Notes under the pieces: model-generated
Database searches by the model: none
Seen by the model: only the letters and a program-made list of their open reading frames with translations
What the model was told of the DNA's origin: nothing
Position numbers and translations under genes: made by a program
NCBI RefSeq assembly: GCF_020379485.1
Contig: NW_026014697.1
Span: forward strand, 124,001 to 188,000
Source: Brassica napus
Taxonomy: Eukaryota; Streptophyta; Magnoliopsida; Brassicales; Brassicaceae
Length of the DNA: 64,000 nucleotides
Direction of reading: 5' to 3'
Part shown: positions 1 to 11,277 of the stretch, one piece after another
Layout of the letters: each line of letters begins with the position of its first letter
How positions within the stretch are numbered: the stretch's first letter is position 1

Positions 1-2
1 CC

Positions 3-1283
3 AAGTCCAGGTCACATCCTTACGGTTTACAAATGCCATTACCGATTCCTAACCACCCTTGGGTAGACATTTCTATGGACTTTGTGCTGGGTTTGCCCAA
101 GATAAACCACAAGGATTCCATTTTTGTAGTGGTAGACAGGTTCTCCAAGATGGCCCATTTCATAGCCTGTAACACCACTAATGATGCCACTCAGACCGCC
201 GACCTATTCTTCAAAGAAGTGGTTCGACTACATGGTGTTCCCCGAACCATTGTCTCTGACCGTGATACCAAGTTCCTCAGCCATTTCTGGAGGACACTAT
301 GGGGCAAGTTCGGAACCAAGCTACTATTCTCGACCACTTGCCACCCCCAGACCGACGGCCAGACTGAGGTAGTAAACCGTACGCTTTCTCAACTGTTGAG
401 AGCTACGGTCGGTAAGAATTTAAGAAATTGGTTGTCTTGTTTGCCTTTTGTTGAGTTTGCTTATAACCATGCTAGGCACTCTACTACTAACCTGTCACCT
501 TTTGAGATTGTTTATGGGTTTCAGCCAGAGACTCCTTTGGACTTCACCGAGCTGCCCAGCTCTATGTACCGCAGTCGTGATGGAGCCGCCAAGGCCGAGT
601 TTGTTAAGAATATGCACCTAAAGGTCAAGGAGAGGATAGAAGCCAAGGCGGCTAAGGTCAAGGCCAAGTATGACCAGAAGAGGAAGGAGATACTGTTCGA
701 ACCCGGGGACTTGGTGTGGTTACACATGCGGCCCGAGAGGTTTCCAGAAGCCCGGAAGTCCAAGCTCTCTCCTCGTGGAACAGGACCATTCCGCATCCTA
801 AAGAAGATCAACGACAACGCCTATATCCTTGACCTCCCTGCTGAATTTAAAATTTCACATACTTTCAATGTCTCGGATTTGTCTCCTTTCCATGCAGATA
901 GTGATGACTTTGCAGATGATGGTGTTCTGAGGCCAGAACCTCTTCAAGAGGGAGGGAATGATGAGGCCATCCAAGTAGAGGTTCCCATAGTTAGGCACGG
1001 TCCGACTACCCGGAGTGGAACCAGGGCCTTGCGAGAAGGTTTCACCAAAGCTGTCCAGCATATCCTTGATCAAGATGGACAGACTGACCAGGACCAGCTG
1101 CTAATTGAGAAGATGGTCCAGTTGAAGATTCAAGATCAAGCCGGCCCAAAGGAGGTTCAGGACGCGGCCGACCCGATCCAGTTCAGACTCAACCAAGCCG
1201 GACTTCTCATTTCCACATCCGAGCTTGGTCCAGACTCAGTTTCTATTTCATCCACTCCAACTCTTTCCGGTTCTGAGATCTAG
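3..1283 (+). CDS. Ty3/gypsy polyprotein C-terminus (integrase core and tail), 5' truncated by window
   Basis: The reading frame is already open at base 3 and continues through the ATG at 33, so this is the 3' end of a longer gag-pol gene. It shows the integrase core: first catalytic Asp in MDFVLGLP (about residue 16 from the ATG), second Asp in VSDRD, and the Glu in DGQTEVVNRT. After the core come the PGDLVWLHMR segment and a GPFRILKKINDNAY domain, as in plant chromovirus integrases. The tail after NVSDLSPF is acidic and ends shortly before a purine-rich tract. The tail style resembles the CRM/Reina group; the clade is inferred. No stop or frameshift is seen in this fragment. The sequence is unlike the Tekay-type elements elsewhere in the window, so it is a separate family. 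Confidence 0.88.
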   Translation, partial: KSRSHPYGLQMPLPIPNHPWVDISMDFVLGLPKINHKDSIFVVVDRFSKMAHFIACNTTNDATQTADLFFKEVVRLHGVPRTIVSDRDTKFLSHFWRTLWGKFGTKLLFSTTCHPQTDGQTEVVNRTLSQLLRATVGKNLRNWLSCLPFVEFAYNHARHSTTNLSPFEIVYGFQPETPLDFTELPSSMYRSRDGAAKAEFVKNMHLKVKERIEAKAAKVKAKYDQKRKEILFEPGDLVWLHMRPERFPEARKSKLSPRGTGPFRILKKINDNAYILDLPAEFKISHTFNVSDLSPFHADSDDFADDGVLRPEPLQEGGNDEAIQVEVPIVRHGPTTRSGTRALREGFTKAVQHILDQDGQTDQDQLLIEKMVQLKIQDQAGPKEVQDAADPIQFRLNQAGLLISTSELGPDSVSISSTPTLSGSEI

Positions 1284-1292
1284 CCGACCACC

Positions 1293-1300
1293 AAGGGGAG
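1293..1300 (+). other. Polypurine tract of the first gypsy element
   Basis: AAGGGGAG lies ten bases after the polyprotein stop codon (1281-1283) and just before the probable LTR start. Position and composition fit a plus-strand primer site. Confidence 0.5.
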
Positions 1301-1305
1301 TAGCA

Positions 1306-2000
1306 TGTGTTGTACTCTTTTTCCTCACCAGGTTTTGTCCCATTGGGTTTTCTTGGTAAGGTTTTAATGAGGCAACATGCAAGCATGCTATTAGCCTTGG
1401 TCTAAGCCTTCTCAAACCGACCACCAGATGTCTGGTTTATTTTAATTTATTTGGTTAAGACTTTGGGCTAATGTTTCAGCCTCATTTTCGGCCAGCTTGT
1501 TTAAGGCCTTTTACTTTTGAGTCTCTTAAGGGATAAACCCTATATAACTCTTTCAAGTTGGCGATTTTTGCCTAAGTCTTTGATGAAATAATTTTGCCTT
1601 TGCAAACCAAAAACCCTAAGTCTTTTTCTGTGAGAAACAAGAGAGAGCAGCCGAATCTTATCAAGCTTCAAACCACCAAGCTTGTGGCGATTCTTCACCT
1701 CCATTCCATCCATCGATTTGCCTTGAGAGTGATACACATCCAGCAAAATCCCATAGCTATCCACCTCCATCCACTGTTCTTGTTGAGAGAGATACACATC
1801 CAGCAACAAGGATCCATCCCCCATACTTCTATCCTTCTTTTATTTTGATATCTTGCATCATATAGTTCTAGATTTTTCCATTCTATATAAAAATCCATAA
1901 AGAGTCATATTTGCTTCTGTTCTTCATTAACCATACTGTTTACTTTCTGTTCAATATTTTGATTCATAAAAACTCATAAAAATAGCATTCTTTTGTTTCA
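1306..2000 (+). mobile_element. Probable 3' LTR of the first gypsy element
   Basis: The segment follows the polypurine tract and begins with TG (1306 or 1308). A TATA box, TATATAA, lies at 1541-1547. The block ends at a plausible ...TTTCA at 2000. No second LTR is in the window to confirm the ends, so the borders are provisional. No target-site duplication can be tested because the 5' end is missing. Confidence 0.5.
1541..1547 (+). promoter_or_regulatory. TATA box in the 3' LTR
   Basis: TATATAA follows a region rich in T and A and precedes a purine-rich leader-like sequence. This is the expected arrangement of U3/R in a plant LTR. Confidence 0.5.
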
Positions 2001-2169
2001 GGAACCAGACCGGCCAACTCCCAACCCATCGCGACCGTCTAGCCGTCCCATAAACGGCCGTCCGTCCCGTCCAGTCCGAGTCCTCGAACCTCAGACCGTC
2101 CGTCCGTCCTGTCCAGTCCGAGTCCTCGAGCCTCAGACCGTCCGTCCGTGCAGTCTGCTTACCGGCCTG
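2001..2169 (+). repeat. GC-rich linker with a 42-bp tandem duplication
   Basis: Between the LTR end and the satellite is a CCGTCC-rich stretch. The motif GTCCAGTCCGAGTCCTCGA starts at 2069 and again at 2111, a 42-bp period, with partial flanking copies of ACCGTCCGTCC. It is neither LTR nor the satellite unit found downstream. No gene is seen. Confidence 0.6.
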
Positions 2170-5100
2170 TATCATGTGTACTGAACAGACAGCCCACGTG
2201 GGCCAAAATCACCCAAACAGTCCACGGGAAGGGCCAGCGTGCTGAGTCCAAGGACCAGCGTGCTGAGTCCAAGGACCAGCGTGCTGATATGTATACTGAT
2301 GGACAGCCACGGACGTCCTGTGTGTGCTGACGGACACACACGGACCGCCATGGACGTCCTGTGTGTGCTGGCGGACACCCACGGACGTCCTGTGTGTACT
2401 GAACAGATAGCCCACGTGGGCCAAAATCACCCAAACAGTCCACGGGAAGGGCCAGCGTGCAGAGTCCAAGGACCAACGTGCTGATATGTGTACTTATGGA
2501 CAGCCACAGACGTCCTGTGTGTGCTGACAGACACACACGGACAGCCACGAACGTCCTATGTATGCTTACGGACACACACGGACGTCCTTGTGTGCTGACC
2601 GACACCCACGAACGTCCTGTGTGTGCTGACAGAAACACACGGACACACACGGATGTCCTGTGTGTGCTGACAGACAGCCACAAACGGCCCCAGACGTCCT
2701 GTGTGTGCTGGCGGACACCCATGGACGTCCTGTGTGTACTGAACAGACAGACCACTTGGGACAAAATCACCCAAACAGTCCACGGGAAGGGCCAGCATGC
2801 TGAGTCCAAGGACCAACGTGCTGATATGTGTACTGAGGGACAGCCACAGACGTCCTGTGTGTGTTGACGGACACACACGGACAGCCACGGACGTCCTGTG
2901 TGTGCTGACGAACACCCACAGACGTTCTGTGTGTACTGAACACACAGCCCACGAGGGCCAAAATCACCCAAACAGTCAACAGGAAGGGTCAGTGTGCGGA
3001 GTCAAAGGACCAACGTGCTGATATGTGTACTGATGGACAGCCACAGATGTCATGTGTGTGCTGACGGACACACACGGAAACACACGCACAGACACGAATG
3101 TCCTGTGTGTGCTGACGGACACACACGGACGTCCTGTGTCTGCTGACGGACACCCACAAACGTCCTGTATGTACTGAACAGACAGCGCACGTGGGCCAAA
3201 ATCACCCAAACAGTCCACGGGACGGGCCAGCATGCTGAGTCCAAGGACCAGTGTGCTGATATGTGTACTGATGGACAGCCACGGACGTCCTGTGTGTGCT
3301 GACGGACACACACAGACCGCCACAGACGTCATGTGTGTGCTGGCGGACACCCACGGATGTCCTGTGTGTACTGAACAGATAGCCCACGTGGGCCAAAATC
3401 ACCCAAACAGTCCACGGGAAGGGCCAGCGTGTAGAGTCCAAGGACCAACGTGCTGATATGTGTACTGATGTACAGCCACAGACGTCCTGTGTGTGCTGAC
3501 AGACACACACGGACAGCCACAGACGTCCTTTGTATGCTTACGGACACACACGGACGTCCTGTGTGTGCTGACCGACACCCGCAAACATTCTGTGTGTGCT
3601 GACAGACACACACGGACACAAACAGATGTCCTGTGTGTGCTGACGGACAGCCACAAACAGCCCCGGACGTCCTGTGTGTTCTGGCGGACACCCATGGACG
3701 TCCTGTGTGTACTGAACAGACAGCCCACTTGGGACAAAATCACCGAAACAGTCCACGGGAAGGGCCAGCGTGCAGAGTCCAAGGACCAACGTGCTGATAT
3801 GTGTACTAAGGGACAGCCACGGACGTCCTGTGTGTGCTGACGGACACACACGGACAGCCACAGACGTCCTGTGTGTGCTGACGAACACCCACAGACGTTC
3901 TGTGTGTACTGAACAGACAGCCCACGTGGGCCAAAATCAACCAAACAGTCCACAGGAAGGGCCAGCGTGCTGAGTCCAAGGACCAGGGTGCTGATATGTG
4001 TATTGATGGACAGCCACGGACTTCCTGTGTGTGCTGACGGACACACACGGACGTCCTGTGTGTGCTGACGGACACACACAGACGTCCTGTTTGTGCTGAC
4101 GGAGACACACGGATGTCCTGTGTGTGCTGACGGACAGCCACGGACAGCCACGAACGTCCTGTGTGTGCTGGTGGACACCCACAGACACACACGGACAGCC
4201 ACATACATCATGTGTGTGCTAATGGACAGCCACGGACAGCCACAGACATCCTGTTTGTGCTAGCGGACACCCACATAAGTCCTGTGTGTACTGAAAAGAC
4301 AGCCCACGTGGGCCAAAATCACCCAAACAGTCCACGAGACGGGCCAGCGTGCTGAGTCCAAGGACCAACGTGCTGATATGTGTACTGATGGACAGCCACG
4401 GACGTCATGTGTGTGCTGACGACCACAGACAGACACACACGGACAGCCACGGATGTCCTGTGTGTGCTGGTGGACACCCACGGACGTCCTGTGTGTACTG
4501 ACCAGACAGCCCACGGGGGCCAAAATCACCCGAACAGTCCACGAAAAGGGTCAGCGTGCTGAGTCCAAGGACCAACGTGCTGATATATGTATTGATGGAC
4601 AGCCACGGACGTCTGGTGTGTGCTGATGGACACACACGAACAGCCCGGGACATCTTGTGTGTGCTGACGGACACAGACGGACGTCCTGTGTGTGCTGACG
4701 GACACCCACGGACGTCCTGTGTGTACTGACCAGACAGCCCACGTGGGCCAAAATCACCCGAACAGTCCACGGGATAGGGTCAGCGTGCTGAGTCAAAGGA
4801 CCAATGTGCTGATATGTGTACTGAGGGACAGCCATGGACGTCCTGTGTGTGCTGACGGACACAGATGGACACACACTAACACACGGACAGCCACGGACGT
4901 CCTGTGTGTGCTGACGGAAACAGACGGATACACACGAACACACGGACAGCCACAGACGTCCTGTGTGTGCTGGTGGACACCCACGGACGTCCTGTGTGTA
5001 CTGAACAGACAGCCCACGAGGGCTAAAATCACCCGAACAGACCACAGGAAGGGTCAGCATGTTGAGTCCAAGGGCCATGGATGTCATGTCTGTGCTGACG

Positions 5101-6409
5101 GACACACACGGACACACACGGACAGCCACGAACGTCATGTGTGTGTGCTGACGGACACACACAGACGTCCTGTGTGTGCTGACGGACACCCACAGACGTC
5201 CTGTGTGGACTGAACAGAAAGCCCACGTGAGCCAAAATCACCCAAACAGTCCACGGGAAGGGCTAGGGTGTTGAGTCCAAGGACCAGCGTGCTGATATGT
5301 GTACTGATGGACAGCCACGGACGTCCTGTGTGTGCTGACGGACACACACAGACACACACTGACGTCCTGTGTGTGCTGACGGACACACACAGACGTCCTG
5401 TGTGTGCTGACGGACACACACGGACGTCCTGTGTGTGCTGACAGACACACACGGACAGCCACGGACGTCCTGTGTGTGCTAACGGACAGCCACAGACAGG
5501 TACAGACGTCATGTGTGTGCTGACGGACACCCCCGGACGTCCTGTGTGTACTGAAGACAGCCTACGTGGGCAAAATCACCCGAATAGTCCACGGGAAGGG
5601 CCAGCGTGCTGAGTCTAAGGACCAGTGTGCTGATATGTGTACTGATGGACAGCCACAGACGTTTTGTGTTTGCTAACGGACACACACGGAGGGCCACAGA
5701 CAGCCACAGACGTCCTGTGTGTGCTGACAGACAGCCACAGACGTCCTGTGTGTGCTGCGGACACCCACAAACGTCCTGTGTGTACTGAACAAACAGCCCA
5801 CGTGGGCCAAAATCACCCAAACAGTCCACAGGGAGGGTCATCGTGCTGAGTCCAAGGACCAACGTGCTGATATGTGTACTGGTGGACAGTCACGAATGTC
5901 CTGTCTGCGCTGACGGACAGCCACAGACGTCCTGTTTGTGCTGATGGACACACACAGACGTTCTGTGTGTGCTGACGGACCCACACGGACACACACGGAC
6001 ACACACGGACATCAACGGACGTCCTGTGTGTGCTGACGGACAGACACAGACAGCAACGGACGTCCTGTGTGTGCTGGCGGACACCTACGGACGTCCTATG
6101 TGTACTGAACAGACAGCCCACATGGACCAAAATCACCCAAACAATCCACAGGAAGGGCCAGCATGCTGAGTCCAAGGACCAGCGTGCTGATATGTGTACT
6201 GATGGACAGCTACGGACGTCCTGTGTCTGCTAACGGACACACACGGACACACACAGACAGCCACGGATGTCCTGTGTGTGCTGACGGACAGGCACAGACA
6301 GCCACGGATGTCTTGTGTGTGCTGGCAGACACCCACGAACGTCCTATGTGTACTGAACAGACAGCCCACGTGGGCCAAAATCACCCAAACACTCCACAGG
6401 GAGGGTCAG
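2170..6409 (+). repeat. Complex satellite array, block 1
   Basis: This is a two-level tandem repeat. Level 1 is a sub-repeat of about 31 bp around CACGGACGTCCTGTGTGTGC followed by TGACGGACACA, seen at perfect period in 5360-5460. Level 2 is a spacer of about 100 bp containing the palindrome GCCCACGTGGGC, then CAAAATCACCC, GGGAAGGGCCAGCGTGCTGA and CGTGCTGATATGTGTACTGA. I count about 17 spacers (near 2188, 2410, 2750, 2946, 3186, 3380, 3721, 3921, 4301, 4509, 4739, 5009, 5219, 5558, 5798, 6117 and 6365), spaced roughly 195 to 380 bp because sub-repeat number varies. The block ends abruptly where element A inserted. Long ORFs across it on both strands are artefacts of a stop-poor repeat. Confidence 0.93.
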
Positions 6410-9400
6410 TGTAAGACCCGAACCCTGGCCTCTCGACCTTATGGAGTCCGCAGGCTTACTTATTAATTTCTTTGCTTGTTTGATCCATTTTAAGTCTTTT
6501 ATTTACTAAGTCATATTCGAATATGAGGTTCATAAACAAAGGAACAGATTGCACAGCGGAATAACAATGTATAAACTTTGTATTACTTAGAAACATGAGA
6601 TTCAATACACAACTTCTTAACAGTCTCATAGACAATCACTAGTTCATCCCTAGCATCATCTAACCACATGTTACACAGCCTCTCACTGACCGAGCCTTCA
6701 CGGCTCCTTGGCTTGACCAGAACCATCCTTAGTTCCTGAAACCACAACCAGATAAGCATTAATCATAACCGAGAATAGAACGGATTGATTCCACAATGCT
6801 TGGCTTGGTTCCTAGAACTTAGATAAACCTCAGTCAACATAATCATAAAACGTATGAACCTACCTACCGTATCCTAAGTCATTCAACCAACCACCCCTTG
6901 ACTTAGAATCAGATAGATAGTCCAGAATAGATAAACAGAACACACGAACAGATCCGGATCGTCCCAAAAGACCAATCCGTCTAACCGGATAGAATCTAGG
7001 TGCGACCGGCCAATGGAGTCCAGCTCAATGGCCCAATGGACTCCCTTACCTGATCCGGCCTTAGGCCTGGATCCAATCGGCCGAGTAAGCCTCAAGCCTA
7101 ATCCGGAAGGCTTAGCAACCGGTCAGACCTTGCGACTCTACCTTGTCTTAACTAGACAAGCCATAGGCTGATCCATAAGGATCGGTCCTAACCTGTCCCG
7201 AAAGACACCGTTTGGAACATGCACCCTTTGGCCATTCGTGCCTTTTGGACACTCATGACTCTTGACAACTCGTGCCCTTTGGGTCATTCCCAACTGTTCG
7301 TCCTAACCGCCCAGTCTTGGTGCGATCGGATCATCCGACTAACCGACCCGTGTCTAGGCTAGCGGTTTGGTTATGTTCGGCCAAAGCCAAGGGACGTGTC
7401 CCTTGGACTCTGTAAGACCCGATCCCGGCCGCCTAGGCCGCGGTCGATGCCTCATGTCGCTCGGTCCACTTCCTAGCCGAACCTCTTAATTTCTGCCCTT
7501 TATTTATAATATCGCCTAAAGGCGAGGGCTAACTTAGACCTTAGCTAAAGACTTACCTAGTCATTAATAGCCTAGATCCTTTCAACATGTACGCAGCGGA
7601 ATATTCTCTAGTTAACCATTGGTCTAAAACCAATCTAACACTTGTCTGGTCGAATCACCTTAGCCTTGGTCAGGTTACTCAACTACCAATTAGCTTAAAG
7701 GTCAATCCTAAACCCAAACCAAGCCATACGATTCTGTGGTTCCATTCCCCTAAACCATTCTATCTAGATCTACATAAGTAAATGCTAGATCATACCTTTG
7801 CCACATGTATGGAGCTTATTAGCTCATCGGTCCTCCATTGACTCGAATTGCTCTTGCTTAACAGCTGGACCATGATCACTCAATGATCTTACTTATGGTC
7901 CTTATCTTGACTCCTGCGTCAAACAGCTCCCCTAGGTACTTAGTCATTCAACCAACCATCCCCATAGACATAAGTAACCTTTGAGAAGTCTTTGAAAGGA
8001 TAAGGGTTTGCATCTGGCCTTTCTCGGCTCATGCACAATCCAAAATCCTTTTGCCTTATAGGAATCAGTACCAAGTCCATCTTCTGGACTGACAAAGCTC
8101 ATTAGATCCTAAGTCAATCAACCAACCATCCTCACATGACTTAGAACTGATGAGTCATCATCTGGCCTGACCGGCCTTGGGACTTAACCCAGACAACATA
8201 TATGATTTGTTCATACCAACCGATGCATTCAGTAATCAGGTTAGGACCGACACCTTGAACCATCATTCAGAGGTCAGGTCGTCCATACTCAACCATGATC
8301 AGATCTTACACGGCCTTCCTTGAACAATCACACTTAGGCTCAGTATCTATGGTCTACGACACATAGTACTAGCCACACACTTCGTCATGACTCTTAGCCA
8401 ATCTCGAAGCTATCAACACCAAGGTTGATATCTAGAAGCATCACATCAATACTCTTACTCCAGCATCGTGACTATCCATACTAGTGTTCGGCCATCGAAC
8501 CATCATCATGAAACATGATCCGACCACTAGACTTGATAAGCCATCGTCCACTTAGCATGTACTGATATAACTGGCCTTCCATTGCCATCATGTGGGTCTA
8601 CCCCCTACATAAGGCATATGGCGCCTATCCTACTCACCAACCTGAGGTTGATTGTAAGATATCCCACTTAGCCTTTGCGGCTAGAACCATCCAACCATAG
8701 CCGGATCGTCCATTGTCCCGTCTAACCGTCTGGTTAAGATCTAGGTGCGATCGGCAAGTTATAAGTCCGGCCCAAAGGCTCACGGTCCTTCTTACCTGAT
8801 CCAACCCAAAGGCCCAAGCCCAAACCGGATTGCCTTGCAACCGATCAGACCTTGCGACACAACACTCTGGTTAAACTAACCGTCCGTCCGTTCGACTATG
8901 CAGCCGCGGACTGTCCACTTGGTTTGGCCTAAGCCTTGAACCAATGGCACCGTTTGGAACTCACACCCTTTGGGAAATAGTACCCTTTGGACACTCGTGC
9001 CTCTTGGCAACTCATGACCCTTGGCATCTCGCACCCATTCAGATGCTCCAACCGTTCGACCTAACCGTCCGTAGGGACTGTCTGGTCCGTACGTGTGTCC
9101 GGCCTATGGCCAAAGGACCACGCCTTAACCTACACAAGTCATGAACCATTGTGACTGTTCAGGGAAGGGTTGCAACCGTTCAGAACAGAACAGAACCGCC
9201 CCTATCCAATCGGATCACCTGAGGCCGGTTTAGACCATGCGCGCGCCTAACTCGTCGGTTATGGACCGCAACCGCATTACTCAACCAGAACCACGGTTAT
9301 AACCAATCCCAACACATCAACAAGGCCACGCCAATGTACAGAAGGAGTAGAAGAAGAATTGGATGAAAAGAATGAGAAGAATAGGACACAATCCAAACGC

Positions 9401-11277
9401 CCATGGCTAGACCGGTTCGGACTGTCCGATTGTCTTAGCCGATGAGTCGGTGGTTACCCCACTGACCCTATCTGACTGAACCACGGCTTTGGAGTCCTTC
9501 TCCAGACCTTTCTCTATGCCTTGGGTATTCATAACCACACGGCCTCCTCTCTCCTAAACCATTTTCCTTGCCGGAGACACAAAACCACCACGACCGGCCC
9601 TTTTTCGGCCGATCTCTTGGCCGGGACTCTCTCTCTCTCTCTACGTTTTTCTCTGAGAATTTTACTCTGGAATTGGATAATGAAATCAACAGGAGAGACC
9701 CCATATTTATAGAAAACGAGGGGGTAAGTCTTGCCCCACGAACAGGCACGACTTGCTAGCGAATGGGCACCATCGGCCAAGGGTTGTCCCCTTTCGGCCA
9801 CTTGCATCCTTTCGCCCTTTCTGATTGGGTTTGGGGTAGGTCATAAGCCCAACCCACGCCCCAAGACTCCTGGACTTAGCCCACGGCCTTGTCCAAGGAC
9901 CCAACAGCCCAATGGCCTCATGGCCGGACCTCACAGCCCGCCACTGACCCGGACCCGGACCATCGGCCTAAAACCCGAACAGTCCGTCTAGCTGAGATGA
10001 GCTGACTCCCAGCTGCCTCATCTGAGTGAGCTAGTAGTCCAGCTAGTGGAGCTGACTTAGTAGTGGCTGAGCTGGAGTGAACTCAACCTAGCTTCGTTAA
10101 GCTGGTCGAGCTACTTCTCTATCTCGTCCAGCTACCGTCTTACTTGTCTTAGCCGTCTGTTTGCTCTTATAAGGTTAAGTCTAAGTTTCCTTATGTCTTT
10201 AACCTTCTTTCTTGACCATGGAACGCTTGCCTTGATGTCCTAAGACTGGCTCGTACGTTTCCTCGAACCATGGCCGTCCCGACAATCCTTTCCAGGATTG
10301 GGGGCTTGACAGACTCAACCAACACAACCTTTCGTGTTTAACCAGAGAGAAGAGAAGAGAAACGATGGGGCTTAGGAACCGAGCAGAGCCGCGGTGCGGT
10401 CGCATGGACCGTCCGTTCGGTCTGATGGAGCCACGGCCCATCACATACCTTGAGAACCACGTCTGGGTTCTCCATGCTCTTCTCCTTGTCTTAATCTCCC
10501 ATTCTTCACCGGAGTTAGTTCTCAAACGATCAGAGTCACCGGAACACAACACCACCACAATCGGCCTTTCCCTTGGCCGGAACTCTCTCTTTCTCTCTTT
10601 CTTTCTCTCTACGTTTTTCTCTGAGTATTTTACTCTGGAATTGGATAATGAAATCGACCAGAGAGCCCCCATATTTATAGAAAACGAGGGGGTAAGTCTT
10701 GCCCCACGAACAGGCACGACTTGCTAGCGAATGGGCACCATCGGCCAAGGGTTGTCCCCTTTCAGCCACTTGCATCCCTTCGCCCTTTCTGATTGGGTTT
10801 GGGGTCGGTCACATGCCCAACCCACGCCCCAGGCCTCCTGGACTTAGCCCACGGCCTTGTCCAAAGACCCAACAGCCCATGGCCTCATGGCCGGACCTCA
10901 CAGCCCGCCACTGACCCGGACCCGGACCATCGGCCTAAAGCCCGGACAGTCCGTCTAGCTGAGATGAGCTGACTCTCAGCTGCCTCAGCTGAGTGAGCTA
11001 GTAGTCCAGCTAGTGGAGCTGACTTAGTAGGGACTGAGCTGGTGTGAACTGAACCTAGCTTCATTGAGCTGGCAGAGCTACTCGTCCACTTCGTCCAGCA
11101 ACCGTCTTACTCGTCCTAGCTGTCTCTTAGCTTGTATAAGGTTAAATCTAAGTTTCCTTATGTCCTTAACCTTCTTTCTCGACCATGGAAGCTTGCCTTG
11201 ATGTCTTAAGACTGGCTTGCATGTTTCCTCGAACCATGGCCGTCCCGACAATCCTATTCAGGATTGGGGGCGTGACA
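6410..11277 (-). mobile_element. 3' LTR of element A (interrupted by solo LTR B)
   Basis: LTR sequence occupies 6410-7410 and 10317-11277, about 1.96 kb once the B insertion and its duplicated GACTC are removed. It aligns to the right-hand LTR of A at 16394-18188 and to the LTRs of element F. In the sense direction it starts TGTCACGCCCCCAATCC and ends GGGTTCGGGTCTTACA. The U3 part (10920-11160) is dense in AGCTG/CAGCT motifs. Confidence 0.9.
7411..10311 (-). mobile_element. Solo LTR B inside the 3' LTR of A
   Basis: A 2.9-kb block starts TGTAAGACCCGATCC and ends GGGGGCTTGACA, flanked by perfect GACTC duplications (7406-7410 and 10312-10316). It contains no gag or pol, so it is a solo LTR. 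Its left part (7411 to about 8592) matches the interrupted LTR fragment at 22082-22415 and 25521-26372. Its right part (about 9250-10311) resembles the LTRs of A and F. It therefore belongs to a related but distinct subfamily. No gene is seen. Confidence 0.9.

Noticed and set aside
1594..1848. Small ORFs in the first LTR
   Set aside because: They are downstream of a TATA box in an LTR with no domain or family match, and overlapping frames exist on both strands.
2159..2971. Long minus-strand ORF (270 codons) and many similar ones in all satellite blocks, with Cys- and His-rich repeated peptides
   Set aside because: Comparable open frames occur in several frames and on both strands of the same repeat, unit lengths are not multiples of three, and no start, promoter or domain is consistent. 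They reflect a stop-poor tandem repeat.
9500..9545. Possible LTR-encoded first exon in solo LTR B
   Set aside because: A short ATG frame resembling exon 1 of F is present on the minus strand, but no GT donor follows at the matching position, so it was not called.
9468..9749. Recurring ORFs starting MPVRGARLTPSFS near 9468, 10199 and 17223
   Set aside because: They overlie the TATA box and transcript start region of related LTRs and begin upstream of the TATA box, so they would not be in the transcript. Similarity is due to LTR homology.
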